Numbered from the stretch's first letter, positions 44,168 through 54,032 are shown. The stretch is DNA of 64,000 bases from Pseudoxanthomonas sp. GM95 (GCF_900109775.1 NZ_FOAX01000003.1:62001-126000); one strand, 5' to 3'. The notes: a model not told the origin generated them from the sequence alone. Made by a program: numbers and translations.

Positions 44168-46402
44168 CTACTCCCCCGGCCGATACACCCGCTCGGTGTG
44201 GCCGGTGAGCTGTTCGGGCCAGAAGTAGACCTCGCGCAGGTTGCCGGTGGTGTAACGCTCGGCCTGGTCGTTGAAGTGTGGTGAATCGAGATGGCCGCTT
44301 TCACCGCCGGCGGTGATGGCGCGGGCGCGGACCTTGGGGCCGAACTCGACCACGGCCACGAAGCTGTTGCCGCTGGTGCCGTAGTAGCGCTTGGTGCCCG
44401 GCCAGCGATGCGCGCCGAACGAGGCCAGCGAGCCCCAGCGCGAGGACACGAACGGCACCGGGAGGCTCGGCTTGGCATCGTCGAAAGGCTGCTTGATGTC
44501 GCCGTTGATGCGCTGGAAGCGGTTGATCTCGCCCCACGGCACGCCCCAGCTGCCGAAGTCCTGGGTCAGCCGGTTGGAGGCTTCCACCAGCGCGTTCAAG
44601 CGCATCGCGGGTCCGGCGCGCTGCGCCATCTTGTCGTAGATCGACAGGCCTTCGGCGGTGTCGGCCTTGCTGACTTCATCCCACAAGGTGTCGCCCCAGA
44701 ACACCGCCAGCGAAGTCGGCATCGACGCCACGCCCCAGCGATAATCCCAGTCGCGCAACAGCTGGATCTGCCCGGCCAGCTGCGCACGCAGCGGATCATT
44801 GGCCGGCAGCGCGTCGTAGTCGGCGACCAGCACCGGGATCTGCCGTGCGAACGCCGGCAGATACGGATCGAACGCCGCGGTGATCAGCGATGGCAAGGTC
44901 ACATTCGCAATCCCGGTGAGCAGGCGCGTGGCATGCAGGCCGCGCGGATTCTCGCCAAAGGTGTCCATGTAGCGCGGGAAATCGGCCTGCTTCGGGCTGT
45001 ATTCGCCTGCGGCCGAGTACGGCCAGTCGTTGGTGTTGAACGCCCAGCCGTTGGGCGGATTCACCGCCTGCGGCAACTGCTCCAGCGGCGTCAAGCCCTG
45101 CCAGTCGGTGGCCGGGTCTGCACCATCGACCGGCTTGGTGTAATCGAAACGGTTGTCACGCCTGGGGATGAACTGTGGATGCAGGTAGGCGATCTCGCCC
45201 TTGTCATCGGCGAACAAAGTGTTGTTGGAGGAATTGGCCTTGAGCTGGGCGACCTTCATGTAGCTGGCGTAGTCGTCGGTCTTGGTGCGCAGCCAGCTCT
45301 GCTGCAGCGCCGGCACCGGGGTATTCATCAGCGCCATGGCGATCCACTTGTCGTCCAGCGTGCGCACGATCGGTCCGTGGTGGGTGAAGTAGGCGGTGAA
45401 CGTGCGCTGCGCTATCGCGCCGTCGGCGCCCTTGTAGGGCACGGTGATCTGGCGCGTGCGCACCGGGCGCAGCGCAGTGCCGTAGCGATAGAACAGCTTG
45501 CCGTCCTGGCGCACGATGGTCTCGGCAAACTCATCCACCACGTCCGCGCCGGTCGAGGTGTGCATCCAGCCCGCGTGCCGGTTGAAGCCCTGGTAGACGA
45601 AGAACTGGCCCCAGGTCACCGCGCCATATGCATCCAGCCCCGCCTCGCTGGACATCTGCAATTCCGAGCGGAAGAAGAACGAGGTGTGCGGATTGATCAG
45701 CAGCAGCGCGTGGCCCTCGGCGGTGAGCTTGGGCGCGATGACGATGCCGTTGGAGCCGGTCGGCTCGATCCAGCTCGGGCGCAGGTCGGCCAGCGCCACC
45801 GGCGTGTCGTCGGGCTTGCCGTAGAAGGCCTGCAGGTCCTTGAGGTCGACGCGTTCGATATCGCCGCCGATGCTGCCTTCGGTGAAGGACAGCGCCATCC
45901 ACGGCTCGAACTGCGTGATCACGCGTGGATGCACGTCCGGATGCGTGGCCAGGTAATAGTTGAGGCCATCGGCCCAGGCGTCCATCAGTGTCTTAAGCCA
46001 GCGCGGGCTCTTGGCGTACTGGGCCTTGAGATCGACCGGATCGATGAACAGTTTCTGGCGCAGGTCCAGCCACACCTGCGATTCGCCCTCGGCTTCGGCC
46101 AGGCGGCCGAGCGAGAGCAGGTAGTTGGTTTCGACGCGGTTGAAGTCGTCCTCGGCCTGCGCGTAGATCATGCCGAACACCGCATCGGCGTCGGTCTTGC
46201 CGCGTACGTGGGCGATGCCCCAGTCGTCGCGCGTGATCGTCACCGCCTGGGCCTGGCGCTGCCAGCGGGCCAGCTCGGGATCGGCGGCGCGGGCCTGCGC
46301 GACACCGGTCAACAACAAGGCGACGAACACGCTGCAAACAGCGCGATGGAGCCGTGCGCGGCGGACCGGCGCGTGCACGCCGGCAGACGAATGGACTGGC
46401 AT
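44168..46402 (-). CDS. Penicillin-acylase family Ntn-hydrolase (possible acyl-homoserine-lactone acylase)
   Basis: A 744-residue exported enzyme of the penicillin/cephalosporin/AHL acylase family. After a signal peptide (ending ARA-A near residue 40) comes the alpha chain with TRDDWGIAHVRGKTDADAVFG, then the autocleavage site PTG-S217-N, where Ser217 becomes the N-terminal nucleophile of the beta chain (SNGIVIAP). NPHTSFFFRSELQ and HAGWMHTSTGADV follow as conserved beta-chain elements. It would cut amide bonds of acylated substrates in the periplasm; quorum-signal degradation is one known role in the family, but specificity cannot be read here. GGGGA lies 8 nt before the start at 46402. Confidence 0.92.
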   Translation of the reverse strand: MPVHSSAGVHAPVRRARLHRAVCSVFVALLLTGVAQARAADPELARWQRQAQAVTITRDDWGIAHVRGKTDADAVFGMIYAQAEDDFNRVETNYLLSLGRLAEAEGESQVWLDLRQKLFIDPVDLKAQYAKSPRWLKTLMDAWADGLNYYLATHPDVHPRVITQFEPWMALSFTEGSIGGDIERVDLKDLQAFYGKPDDTPVALADLRPSWIEPTGSNGIVIAPKLTAEGHALLLINPHTSFFFRSELQMSSEAGLDAYGAVTWGQFFVYQGFNRHAGWMHTSTGADVVDEFAETIVRQDGKLFYRYGTALRPVRTRQITVPYKGADGAIAQRTFTAYFTHHGPIVRTLDDKWIAMALMNTPVPALQQSWLRTKTDDYASYMKVAQLKANSSNNTLFADDKGEIAYLHPQFIPRRDNRFDYTKPVDGADPATDWQGLTPLEQLPQAVNPPNGWAFNTNDWPYSAAGEYSPKQADFPRYMDTFGENPRGLHATRLLTGIANVTLPSLITAAFDPYLPAFARQIPVLVADYDALPANDPLRAQLAGQIQLLRDWDYRWGVASMPTSLAVFWGDTLWDEVSKADTAEGLSIYDKMAQRAGPAMRLNALVEASNRLTQDFGSWGVPWGEINRFQRINGDIKQPFDDAKPSLPVPFVSSRWGSLASFGAHRWPGTKRYYGTSGNSFVAVVEFGPKVRARAITAGGESGHLDSPHFNDQAERYTTGNLREVYFWPEQLTGHTERVYRPGE

Positions 46403-46644
46403 CAACGAATTCCCCGTGGCGGTGAAGGCCCGCATGCGATCAGCATGGCGGGCGCCTTGGAGTGTTGCGCACCGGCGCGCGCACGCCAAGACCAAGGTCG
46501 CCGACAACACCGCATCAATGCGGCGCCGGCGCCTTGCAGATCAGTCGGACCAAAGGCCACCGATGCTGTACAGGTCTGGCCCGCACGGGGAAAGGATCAC
46601 ACCAGCGCGGCCGTACCATCCGGGCACGGAATGACGGGGGATGC

Positions 46645-48000
46645 ATGCCGCAACCTGCGGGCGGGAGCCTTGGCAATGGATCCGCCGATGTGCGGCGGGC
46701 ACGCCGTGCGCGACAGCTGCTGCTGGCCACCGGCGCGATCATGCTGGCGCTGGGGCTAGGCTGGGGCATGTTCTTCCTGCTGAAGGGCGTGCGCCTGGTC
46801 GCGTTGTGCGAACTGGCGCTGATGCTGCTGGGCGCGGCCGTGGTGGTGAGCGCGCTGCGCGAGCGGATCCGGTTGGCGGCATGGCTGGCCTTCATCGGCC
46901 TCTTCGTGTTCGTCTGCCTGTTCTCGGCGCTGCTGGACGTACAGACGGCGCAGATCCCGCGCAGCACGCATCTGTTCCTGCTGGTGCTGGCCGCCTGCGC
47001 GCATTACGTGTTCCGCAGCGAGGCGCCGTGGCTGCGCTATGGCCTGGTGGGCCTGTTCCTGGCCGCCTTCGTCGTGTTCGCCGCGATGCCGCAGGGCATC
47101 CCCGGCCACGACGCCATCGCCGACGACGTGCGCCGCATCGGCATCTGGGTGAATCTGCTGACGGTGGTGGCGAGCCTGCTGGTGGTGCTGCACCTGCAGG
47201 AAAGCGACAGCGCTGCCCATCGCGCCTTGCACCGCGCGTTGCGCGATGCCTTGGCCAGCCGACGCTTCGTGCTGTTCTACCAGCCGCAGCGCGATGCGCA
47301 GGGCCGCATCGTCGGCGCCGAGGCGCTGCTGCGCTGGCGCGATCCCAAACGCGGGCTGGTGGCGCCGGGCGACTTCATCCAGGCCGCGGAGGACACCGGC
47401 TTCATCCTGCCGCTGGGCCAGTGGGTGCTGGCCACGGCCTGCCAGCAACTGCGCCAGTGGCGCGCGCATCCGCGACTGGGCCAGCTGCAGCTGTCGATCA
47501 ATGTCAGTGCGCTGCAGCTGCGCCAGCCGGACTTCGTGCCGCAGGTGCTCACCGCCCTGCAGCACGCCGGGATCGAAGGCCACCGCCTCACCCTGGAGCT
47601 GACCGAAAGCGTGCTGCTGGACGACCTGCAATCGGCCGTGGCCAAGATGCGGGCCCTGCGCGCGGCCGGCATCCAGCTCTCGCTGGATGATTTCGGCACG
47701 GGCTATTCGTCGCTGGCCTACCTGCGGCAGATGCCGCTGACGGAGCTGAAGATCGACCGCGCCTTCGTCGCCGGCATCGAGACCGATCCACACGCTGCCA
47801 GCATCGCGCGCAACCTGCTGCGGCTCGGCCACGACCTGGGCATCGACGTGATCGCCGAGGGCATCGAGGAACATGCGCAATACGCCTACCTGCGTGACCA
47901 TGGTTGCACGCGCTTCCAGGGTTACCTGTTCGGGCGGCCGATGGAACGCACGGACTTCGAAGCCCTGGTGGACGCCGCGCCGCCATCGCCGATGGACTGA
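46645..48000 (+). CDS. Membrane-anchored EAL-domain cyclic-di-GMP phosphodiesterase
   Basis: A 451-residue protein. The first 180 residues hold about five hydrophobic segments (LLLATGAIMLALGLGWGMFF and so on). The rest (about 195-445) is an EAL domain with all key positions: EALLRW, ELTESVLL, DDFGTGYSSLAYLRQMPL, KIDRAFV, AEGIEE. No GGDEF domain accompanies it, so it should only break down c-di-GMP. GGGGG lies 4 nt before the ATG at 46645. It is divergent from the acylase gene (240-bp gap). Confidence 0.92.
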   Translation: MPQPAGGSLGNGSADVRRARRARQLLLATGAIMLALGLGWGMFFLLKGVRLVALCELALMLLGAAVVVSALRERIRLAAWLAFIGLFVFVCLFSALLDVQTAQIPRSTHLFLLVLAACAHYVFRSEAPWLRYGLVGLFLAAFVVFAAMPQGIPGHDAIADDVRRIGIWVNLLTVVASLLVVLHLQESDSAAHRALHRALRDALASRRFVLFYQPQRDAQGRIVGAEALLRWRDPKRGLVAPGDFIQAAEDTGFILPLGQWVLATACQQLRQWRAHPRLGQLQLSINVSALQLRQPDFVPQVLTALQHAGIEGHRLTLELTESVLLDDLQSAVAKMRALRAAGIQLSLDDFGTGYSSLAYLRQMPLTELKIDRAFVAGIETDPHAASIARNLLRLGHDLGIDVIAEGIEEHAQYAYLRDHGCTRFQGYLFGRPMERTDFEALVDAAPPSPMD

Positions 48001-48187
48001 GCAAGACGGCGGCGCGCGCGATCTACTCCATCGCGATGGTGTTCGGCACATCGAGCGCGATGCGGGCCACGCTTTCGTTCTCGTCCATGCGCCTCGCCCG
48101 CGATGACGGAAGCAGTCCCGGTGTCCGATGAAACCACCCAGGACGCCAGGCATGCCGCGCACGCGTCATGGAAACGTGCCCCGGCGA

Positions 48188-49123
48188 TCAGCGCCCTGCG
48201 CGCCACGGGGGCAGCGGATCGAACTGCTGCATCAGGCGATCCACGAACGCGCGCGTCTTGGCCGGCACCAGGCGGCCCGGTGGCAGCACGACCTGCACGC
48301 TGCCCTCGTGATCCAGCCGCCAGTCCGGAAGCACCCGCACCAGGCGGCCGTCGGCCAGCTCCTGGCCGACCAGCCATTCGGGCGCCGGGATGATGCCGGC
48401 TCCGTGCAGGCACATCACCAGCAGGCCTTCGCCTTCGTCGGACAGCACCGGCCCGCCGATGCGCTGGATCACCCGCGCCTTGCCCTTGCGCAATTTCCAT
48501 TCGGGCCAGAAGCGCGCCTTGGGCATGCCCAGGCACACGTGACGGGCCAGATCTTCGGGCCGCTGCGGCGCCGCGTGTCGCGCCAGGTAAGCCGGCGCAG
48601 CACACAGGACCGTTTCGAACGTGGCCAGCTGGCGGCTGACCAGGCTGCTGTCCACCAGCGCGCCGATCCGCACCGCGGCGTCGAAGCCTTCGGCCACCAG
48701 ATCGACATAGTGGTCGCTGTGCAGCAGCTCCAGCTGCAGCGCCGGATAGTCATCGAAGAATCCCGGCAGCCACGGCGCGATCCAGCGTTGAGCGAACTCG
48801 GCCGGCAGGGCCAGCCGCAGCACGCCCCGCGGCGCGGCCGCGGCCTCGGTGACTTCCACATCCGCTGCCGCCAGTTCGCCCAGGATCACCTGCACGCGCG
48901 CCAGATAGCTGGCACCGGCTTCAGTCAGGGTGACCTTGCGCGTGGTACGCGCGAGCAGACGCACGCCGAGGCGGCTTTCCAGCGCGTCCAGTCGCCGCGA
49001 GATCACCGAGGCGTCGCGCCCCAGCGCGCGCCCGGCCGCGGCGAAGCCGCCTTGCTCCACCACCGCGGCGAAGGCAGCGATCTGTTCCCACTGGGCGCCG
49101 CTTCTTTCCTGCATGAGCTGCAT
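48188..49123 (-). CDS. LysR-family transcriptional regulator
   Basis: About 311 residues. The N-terminal helix-turn-helix (about residues 8-67) has FAAVVEQGGFAAAGRALGRDASVISRRL, and the C-terminal substrate-binding domain reads RGVLRLALPAEFAQRWIAPWLPGF and LVAEGFDAAVRIG. It is divergent from a RidA-family gene 128 bp away, the usual LysR target layout. Two starts (49123, 49114) differ by three codons and neither has a good ribosome-binding site. Confidence 0.92.
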   Translation of the reverse strand: MQLMQERSGAQWEQIAAFAAVVEQGGFAAAGRALGRDASVISRRLDALESRLGVRLLARTTRKVTLTEAGASYLARVQVILGELAAADVEVTEAAAAPRGVLRLALPAEFAQRWIAPWLPGFFDDYPALQLELLHSDHYVDLVAEGFDAAVRIGALVDSSLVSRQLATFETVLCAAPAYLARHAAPQRPEDLARHVCLGMPKARFWPEWKLRKGKARVIQRIGGPVLSDEGEGLLVMCLHGAGIIPAPEWLVGQELADGRLVRVLPDWRLDHEGSVQVVLPPGRLVPAKTRAFVDRLMQQFDPLPPWRAGR

Positions 49124-49250
49124 GAGTGATTTGGGTCTAAGCCGGATTATCGCCTGCCAGCGCAGCAACTAGAGTGAAGCCCATGCCGTCGGTGGTGCGC
49201 GATTCCCGCGTGCGCCTTCGGCGCTTTCCTCAATCGCTCAAGGAGTTCCC

Positions 49251-49649
49251 ATGTCTGCACGTGACGTCGTGTTTCCTGCCGGTCGGCAGGACCTCTACAA
49301 CATCAACCAGTACTCGCCGGCGATCCGCTCGGGCGATCTGCTGTTCGTCTCCGGCCAGGTCGGCAGTCGCGAAGACGGCTCGCCCGAGCCGGACTTCGCC
49401 AGGCAGGTGCAGTTGGCCTTCGACAACCTCGGCGCGATCCTCGCCGCGGCCGGCTGCAGCTTCGACGACATCGTGGATGTCACCAGCTTCCACACCGATC
49501 CGATGCAACAGTTCGAGACGGTCAACGCCGTGCGCACGCAGGTCTTCGGCCAGCCGCCATACCCCAACTGGACCGCGCTCGGCGTGACCTGGCTGGCGGG
49601 CTTCGACTTCGAGATCAAGGTGATCGTGCGGATTCCAGCGGCAGGCTGA
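49251..49649 (+). CDS. Rid-family (YjgF/YER057c/UK114) protein
   Basis: A 132-residue protein of the trimeric Rid family. AIRSGDLLFVSGQVG and the central AFDNLGAILAAAGCSFDDIVDVTSF are typical. The conserved catalytic Arg of the RidA imine deaminases (usually just before the last strand) is not clearly present; the end reads FDFEIKVIVRIP. It is therefore more likely another Rid subgroup than RidA itself. AAGGAG lies 6 nt before the ATG. It is divergent from a LysR regulator that probably controls it. Confidence 0.85.
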   Translation: MSARDVVFPAGRQDLYNINQYSPAIRSGDLLFVSGQVGSREDGSPEPDFARQVQLAFDNLGAILAAAGCSFDDIVDVTSFHTDPMQQFETVNAVRTQVFGQPPYPNWTALGVTWLAGFDFEIKVIVRIPAAG

Positions 49650-49682
49650 TCGCGCGGTGCGGCGTCGGCGTGGCGCACGCCT

Positions 49683-50792
49683 TCAGCGCGCGCGCCAGCC
49701 CTCCACTGAGGGCACGCCGAACACCATCTGCGGCGGCAGGTCGAAGATGAAGTAGGGATTGATTCCCGGCGGCTGGCTGGCCGCATCCAGGCGCTGCTGC
49801 TGGTCGGGCGTCAGCACGACATCGAGCGAGGCGATGTTCTGGGTGAGCTGTTCGATGCGACTGGCGCCGATCAACACCGAGGATACGCCGGGGCGCTGCG
49901 CGACCCAGGCCAGCGCGACCTGCGCCAACGTGTGGCCCGTCTCCTCGGCCACGCCGCGCAGCACGTCGACGATATCGAAGTTGTGCTCGGTGAAGAGCAT
50001 CCCGCCGAACGGGTTGTCGCCATGCAGGCGTCCGTCGTCTTCGGCACGCGTGCTGTCGGCGGCCTGGCCTTCTGCGGGCAGGCCGGGCGAGCGTGCGGTG
50101 TGCGCCAGCATCTCGCGGCCGTACTTGCCGCTGAGCAGGCCGCCGCCCAGCGGGCTCCACGGCACCAGGCCCAGGCCGAGCGCATTGCCGGCCGGCAGCA
50201 GTTCCAGCTCCACGCCGCGATCGAGCAACGAATACTGGTACTGCAGGCCCACCGGCATCGGCAGGCCATGCGCCTGCGCCAGCGTCGCCACGCGCGCCAC
50301 GTACCAGGCCGGCGTGTTGGAGAAGCCGTAGTGCAGCAGCTTGCCGGCGCGCACCGCGTCGGCCAGGGTCTGCAGCACGGCTTCGGGCGGGGTCACCCGG
50401 TCCCAGACGTGCATCCAGTACAGGTCGATGTAGTCGGTGCGCAGCCGCGTGAGCGATTGCTCCAGCGCCAGGCGGATGTTCTTGGCCCCGTTGCCGCCGG
50501 CATTGGGATTGCCCGGTGCGCGCGGGAAGCCGGACTTGGTCGCCACCACCAACCTGTCGCGCACGCCGGCATCGGCCATGAAAGCGCCCAGCAGTTCCTC
50601 GCTGCGCCCGCCGGCGTAGAGGTCGGCGCTATCGACGAAGTTGCCGCCAGCGTCCACGTAAGCATCGAACACCGCGCGCGAAGCGGCTTCGCCGGTGCCC
50701 CAGCGCTGCGCGCCGAAGGTCATCGTGCCCAGCGCCAGCGGGCTCACCAGCAGGCCGGAACGGCCCAGGCTGCGGTAGTGGGTCAGGTCCAT
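49683..50792 (-). CDS. Aldo/keto reductase
   Basis: A 369-residue NADPH-dependent (alpha/beta)8-barrel reductase. The catalytic Asp and Tyr are in DSADLYAGGRSEELLG, the Lys in VVATKSGF and the His in WMHVWD. VLIGASRIEQLTQNI is the C-terminal cofactor-binding element. It should reduce aldehydes or ketones in the cytoplasm. AAGGAG lies 7 nt before the start at 50792. It is divergent from a LysR gene 121 bp away and probably regulated by it. Substrate unknown. Confidence 0.92.
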   Translation of the reverse strand: MDLTHYRSLGRSGLLVSPLALGTMTFGAQRWGTGEAASRAVFDAYVDAGGNFVDSADLYAGGRSEELLGAFMADAGVRDRLVVATKSGFPRAPGNPNAGGNGAKNIRLALEQSLTRLRTDYIDLYWMHVWDRVTPPEAVLQTLADAVRAGKLLHYGFSNTPAWYVARVATLAQAHGLPMPVGLQYQYSLLDRGVELELLPAGNALGLGLVPWSPLGGGLLSGKYGREMLAHTARSPGLPAEGQAADSTRAEDDGRLHGDNPFGGMLFTEHNFDIVDVLRGVAEETGHTLAQVALAWVAQRPGVSSVLIGASRIEQLTQNIASLDVVLTPDQQQRLDAASQPPGINPYFIFDLPPQMVFGVPSVEGWRAR

Positions 50793-50913
50793 GGGGATCT
50801 CCTTGGGATCAAGGCCGCGATTGAATGCGCGGCGGGTACATCCAAGGCTATGGCCCATCGACGCCCAGGATTAGCCGTTGCCGCGCGCATGGGCTTGTGA
50901 GCACACTGCAGCA

Positions 50914-51807
50914 ATGGAGCGACGCGAACTCAATGATCTGCTGGCCTTCGCCACCGTCGCGCGCGAGCGCAGCTTCACCCGCGCCGCGGCCACGCTGGGT
51001 ATGTCGCCCTCTGCCTTGAGCCATGCGATGCGCGGGCTGGAGGAGCGCCTGGGCGTGCGCCTGCTGGCCCGCACCACCCGCAGCGTGGCGCCCACCGATG
51101 CCGGCGAGCGCCTGCTGCAGTCGCTGGACCCGGCCCTGGCCGAGATCGAACACGGCCTGCTAGCGCTGGGCGAATGGCGCCAGGCGCTGACCGGCAGCGT
51201 GCGCCTGACCACCTTCTCCTATGCCGCACAGGCGGTGCTGGAACCCAAGCTGCCCGGCTTCCTGCTGGCTCATCCGGAGGTGCAGGTGGAGGTGGCCATC
51301 GACAACGGCCTGACCGACCTGGTGGCCGAGGGCTTCGATGCCGGGATCCGTTTTGGCGAGCACGTGGACAAGGACATGATCGCGGTGCGCGTCGGCCCGG
51401 ACCTGCGCACGATCGTCGTGGGCACGCCCGGCTACTTCACCCGCCACCCGCCGCCGCAGACGCCGGCCGACCTGGAACGCCACGCCTGCATCGGCTACCG
51501 GCTCAAGAGCACCGGCGGCCTGCTGCCGTGGGAGTTCGAACACGAGGGCCGCGACCTCAACATGCGCGTGCGCGGGCCGCTGATCGCCGACGAAGCGCCG
51601 ATGGCCCTGGCGGCCACCCGCGCCGGCGTCGGCTTGGGCTACGTGATGGAACACGAGGTCGCCGACGAACTCGCCGACGGCCGCCTGGTGCAGGTGCTGG
51701 ATGCCTACTGCCCGCGCTTTGCCGGCTTCCACCTCTACCACCCCAGCCGCCGGCAGACCCCACCCGCGCTGCGCGCCTTGATCGACTGGCTGAAAGTGGA
51801 CGCCTGA
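50914..51807 (+). CDS. LysR-family transcriptional regulator
   Basis: A 297-residue LysR regulator with the helix-turn-helix FTRAAATLGMSPSALSHAMRGLEERLG and an effector-binding domain with LVAEGFDAGIRFG. It is divergent from the aldo/keto reductase gene, its most likely target. The ATG at 50914 is used; a TTG-initiated frame 12 codons upstream has no similarity. Confidence 0.92.
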   Translation: MERRELNDLLAFATVARERSFTRAAATLGMSPSALSHAMRGLEERLGVRLLARTTRSVAPTDAGERLLQSLDPALAEIEHGLLALGEWRQALTGSVRLTTFSYAAQAVLEPKLPGFLLAHPEVQVEVAIDNGLTDLVAEGFDAGIRFGEHVDKDMIAVRVGPDLRTIVVGTPGYFTRHPPPQTPADLERHACIGYRLKSTGGLLPWEFEHEGRDLNMRVRGPLIADEAPMALAATRAGVGLGYVMEHEVADELADGRLVQVLDAYCPRFAGFHLYHPSRRQTPPALRALIDWLKVDA

Positions 51808-51935
51808 GCGCGATCGGGCCTTTGGGAACCGGCTGAATTTCCGCCGGGCCATCGACGAGGCGGCCCATGCCGAACCATCGGAAAAAAGCCGCGCTCGGCT
51901 ACACTTTCGCGCTTGCCTCGAAGGTCATCCCCACG

Positions 51936-53000
51936 ATGCTGCAGTCCGCGTCCCGTGAGCGCTTCATCCGCATCGCGAGCCTGGCCACACTGGCAATGAC
52001 GATCCTGGCCGCCGGCATCGCCACGGCGATCCACTGGTCCAGCCCGCAGCGACGCCTGCTGGATCTGGTGGTGCCGCCTTCCATCTTCATCGTCTTCAGC
52101 GGCCTGCTGATCACCCTGCTGCGCCGGCCGCAGTGGGTCGGCGGGATCATGCGCTGCGCGCTGCTCGCCGGCCTGGTGGCGCTGGCCGCCCCGGCCTGGG
52201 TCTACACCTGGCAGGCCACGGTGACGCCGGGCCTGCGCCTGGTGGACATCTATCCGCCGGTCACCGCGCTGTTCATGGCGCTGCTGGTGATGGTGATGAT
52301 CTACCTGCCGGCGCGCGCGGCGTGGATCGCGGTCGTGGCGTGCTGGCTGCTGGTGGCACTGCCGGTGCTGGCCTATCTGTTCACCCACACGCAGGAACTG
52401 CACACCCCGCGCGGCACCGACCTGCTGATGGCCTATGGCCCGGTGTTCGTCCTGCTGGCCGTACTGCTGCCGGTGCAGCGCGGCCTGACCGGCAGGATCC
52501 AGGCGCTGGTGTCCGAGCAGGCCAAGATGGAAGCCGTGGTCAATCGCGACCCGCTCACCCGCCTCTACAACCGGCGCTTCGGCGAACACGTATTGCAGGA
52601 CATGCTCGCCGGCCAGGTGCCGGGCGGGGTGATCATGTTCGACATGGATCGCTTCAAGGCGATCAACGACACCCACGGCCATCCGGTGGGCGACGCGGTA
52701 CTGCAGCGGGTCGCGCAGCGCTGCCAGGAGCTGATGCGCAAGGACGAATGCCTGGCGCGCTGGGGCGGCGAGGAATTCCTGATCGCCGTGCCGCGGATCG
52801 AGATCGGCGACCTCAAGCTGATGGCCGAACGCCTGCGCAGCGCCATCGCCGAGCTGTCCATCGCCCCGGTGGCGCACATCAGCGCGTCCATCGGTATCAC
52901 CCCGCTGCATCGCGACGACACCTACGCCAGTCTGCTGCAGCGCGTGGACCAGGCGCTGTACCGCGCCAAGCAGCGCGGCGGCAACATCGTCATGTGGTGA
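51936..53000 (+). CDS. Membrane-bound diguanylate cyclase (GGDEF)
   Basis: A 354-residue protein with about six membrane segments in the first 190 residues and a C-terminal GGDEF domain (about 200-354). The active-site loop reads WGGEEFLIAV, the metal and nucleotide residues are in VIMFDMDRFKAINDTHGHPVGD, and NRDPLTRLYNRR starts the domain. An active cyclase making c-di-GMP is expected. No RxxD inhibitory site is evident directly before the GGEEF loop. The ATG at 51936 is preferred over one 23 codons upstream because AAGG lies 12 nt before it and similarity starts there. Confidence 0.9.
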   Translation: MLQSASRERFIRIASLATLAMTILAAGIATAIHWSSPQRRLLDLVVPPSIFIVFSGLLITLLRRPQWVGGIMRCALLAGLVALAAPAWVYTWQATVTPGLRLVDIYPPVTALFMALLVMVMIYLPARAAWIAVVACWLLVALPVLAYLFTHTQELHTPRGTDLLMAYGPVFVLLAVLLPVQRGLTGRIQALVSEQAKMEAVVNRDPLTRLYNRRFGEHVLQDMLAGQVPGGVIMFDMDRFKAINDTHGHPVGDAVLQRVAQRCQELMRKDECLARWGGEEFLIAVPRIEIGDLKLMAERLRSAIAELSIAPVAHISASIGITPLHRDDTYASLLQRVDQALYRAKQRGGNIVMW

Positions 53001-53055
53001 GCGGGCCGCCACACGCGCTCTGCTTTACTGCGGTCTTTCCGCGCAAATTCTCGTC

Positions 53056-53991
53056 ATGACGCCCACTTCGCTGTCCATCCCCCGCGGCACCCTGCAGCTG
53101 GCCGCGCACCTGTATCTGCCGACGGATTTCAATGCATCGCGTCGCTACGCGGCCATCGTGCTGGCCACGCCCGGCAGCAGCGTCAAGGAGCAGATCGGCG
53201 GCACCTACGCGCGCAAGCTGGCCGGCTGCGGCTTCGTCGCGCTGACTTTCGACCCGGCCTACCAGGGCCAGAGCAGTGGCACGCCGCGCGACCTGGAAAG
53301 CCCAGCCGAGCGCGTCGCCGACCTGTCCTATGCGATCGATTTCCTGGACACGCTGGACTACGTCGATGCCACGCGCATCGGCGCGCTTGGCCTCTGTGCC
53401 GGCGGCGGTTACGCGGTCAGCGCGAGCATGACCGATCATCGCATCCGGGCGCTGGGCACCGTGGTGCCGGTCAACATCGGCAACGCGCGCCGCCGGCCGC
53501 TGGCCAGTGCGCCGGACAAGGCGATCGAAACGCTGGACCGGATCGCCCAAGAGGTGACTGCCGAGGCACGCGGCGAACCCCCCGTGCGCCAGCCGTGGAT
53601 TCCCGACACGCTGGAAGACGCCCAGGCCGCCCGCATCACCGATGTCGATCTGCTGCAGGCGGTGACCTATTACCGCACCGCGCGCGGGCACGATCCGCAT
53701 TCCACCAATCGCCGCCACCCGCGCAGCGATGCGCTGATGCTGGGCTACGACGCGTTCCATCTGGCCGACCTGCTGCTCACCCAGCCGGTGCAGGTGATCG
53801 TGGGGGGCGCCTCGGCAGGCACCACGGGCTCGTTCGAGGATGGCCACACGCTGGCCGGGCACGCCCGCGCCTCCGAGCCGATTTTTACGGTGGAAGGTGC
53901 GCGCCATTACGAGATGTACGACGTGCCGGCCTATGTCGACCAGGCGATCCAGCAACTGGACGCATTCTTCGGCCAGCACCTGGGCCGTTGA
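53056..53991 (+). CDS. Alpha/beta hydrolase with Cys nucleophile, dienelactone-hydrolase-like
   Basis: A 311-residue alpha/beta hydrolase. The nucleophile elbow is GLC114AGGG, with Cys where most members have Ser, as in dienelactone hydrolase and the YcjY-like group. The catalytic His is in EGARHYEMYD. FDPAYQGQSSGTPRDLESP resembles the YcjY-type loop. There is no signal peptide. It follows the diguanylate cyclase gene by 55 bp and precedes the YiiX-like gene by 41 bp, all same strand, so an operon is possible. Substrate unknown. Confidence 0.8.
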   Translation: MTPTSLSIPRGTLQLAAHLYLPTDFNASRRYAAIVLATPGSSVKEQIGGTYARKLAGCGFVALTFDPAYQGQSSGTPRDLESPAERVADLSYAIDFLDTLDYVDATRIGALGLCAGGGYAVSASMTDHRIRALGTVVPVNIGNARRRPLASAPDKAIETLDRIAQEVTAEARGEPPVRQPWIPDTLEDAQAARITDVDLLQAVTYYRTARGHDPHSTNRRHPRSDALMLGYDAFHLADLLLTQPVQVIVGGASAGTTGSFEDGHTLAGHARASEPIFTVEGARHYEMYDVPAYVDQAIQQLDAFFGQHLGR

Positions 53992-54032
53992 GCACGGGCG
54001 ATAATGCGCCGTCTTCCCGTGGTGCCTGCCTG

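Noticed and set aside
48038..48103. Minus-strand peptide MDENESVARIALDVPNTIAME before a TAG, looking like the end of a real protein
   Set aside because: Only about 21 codons with a plausible composition; upstream codons in this frame look non-coding and no family is recognised. A gene remnant is possible but cannot be supported.
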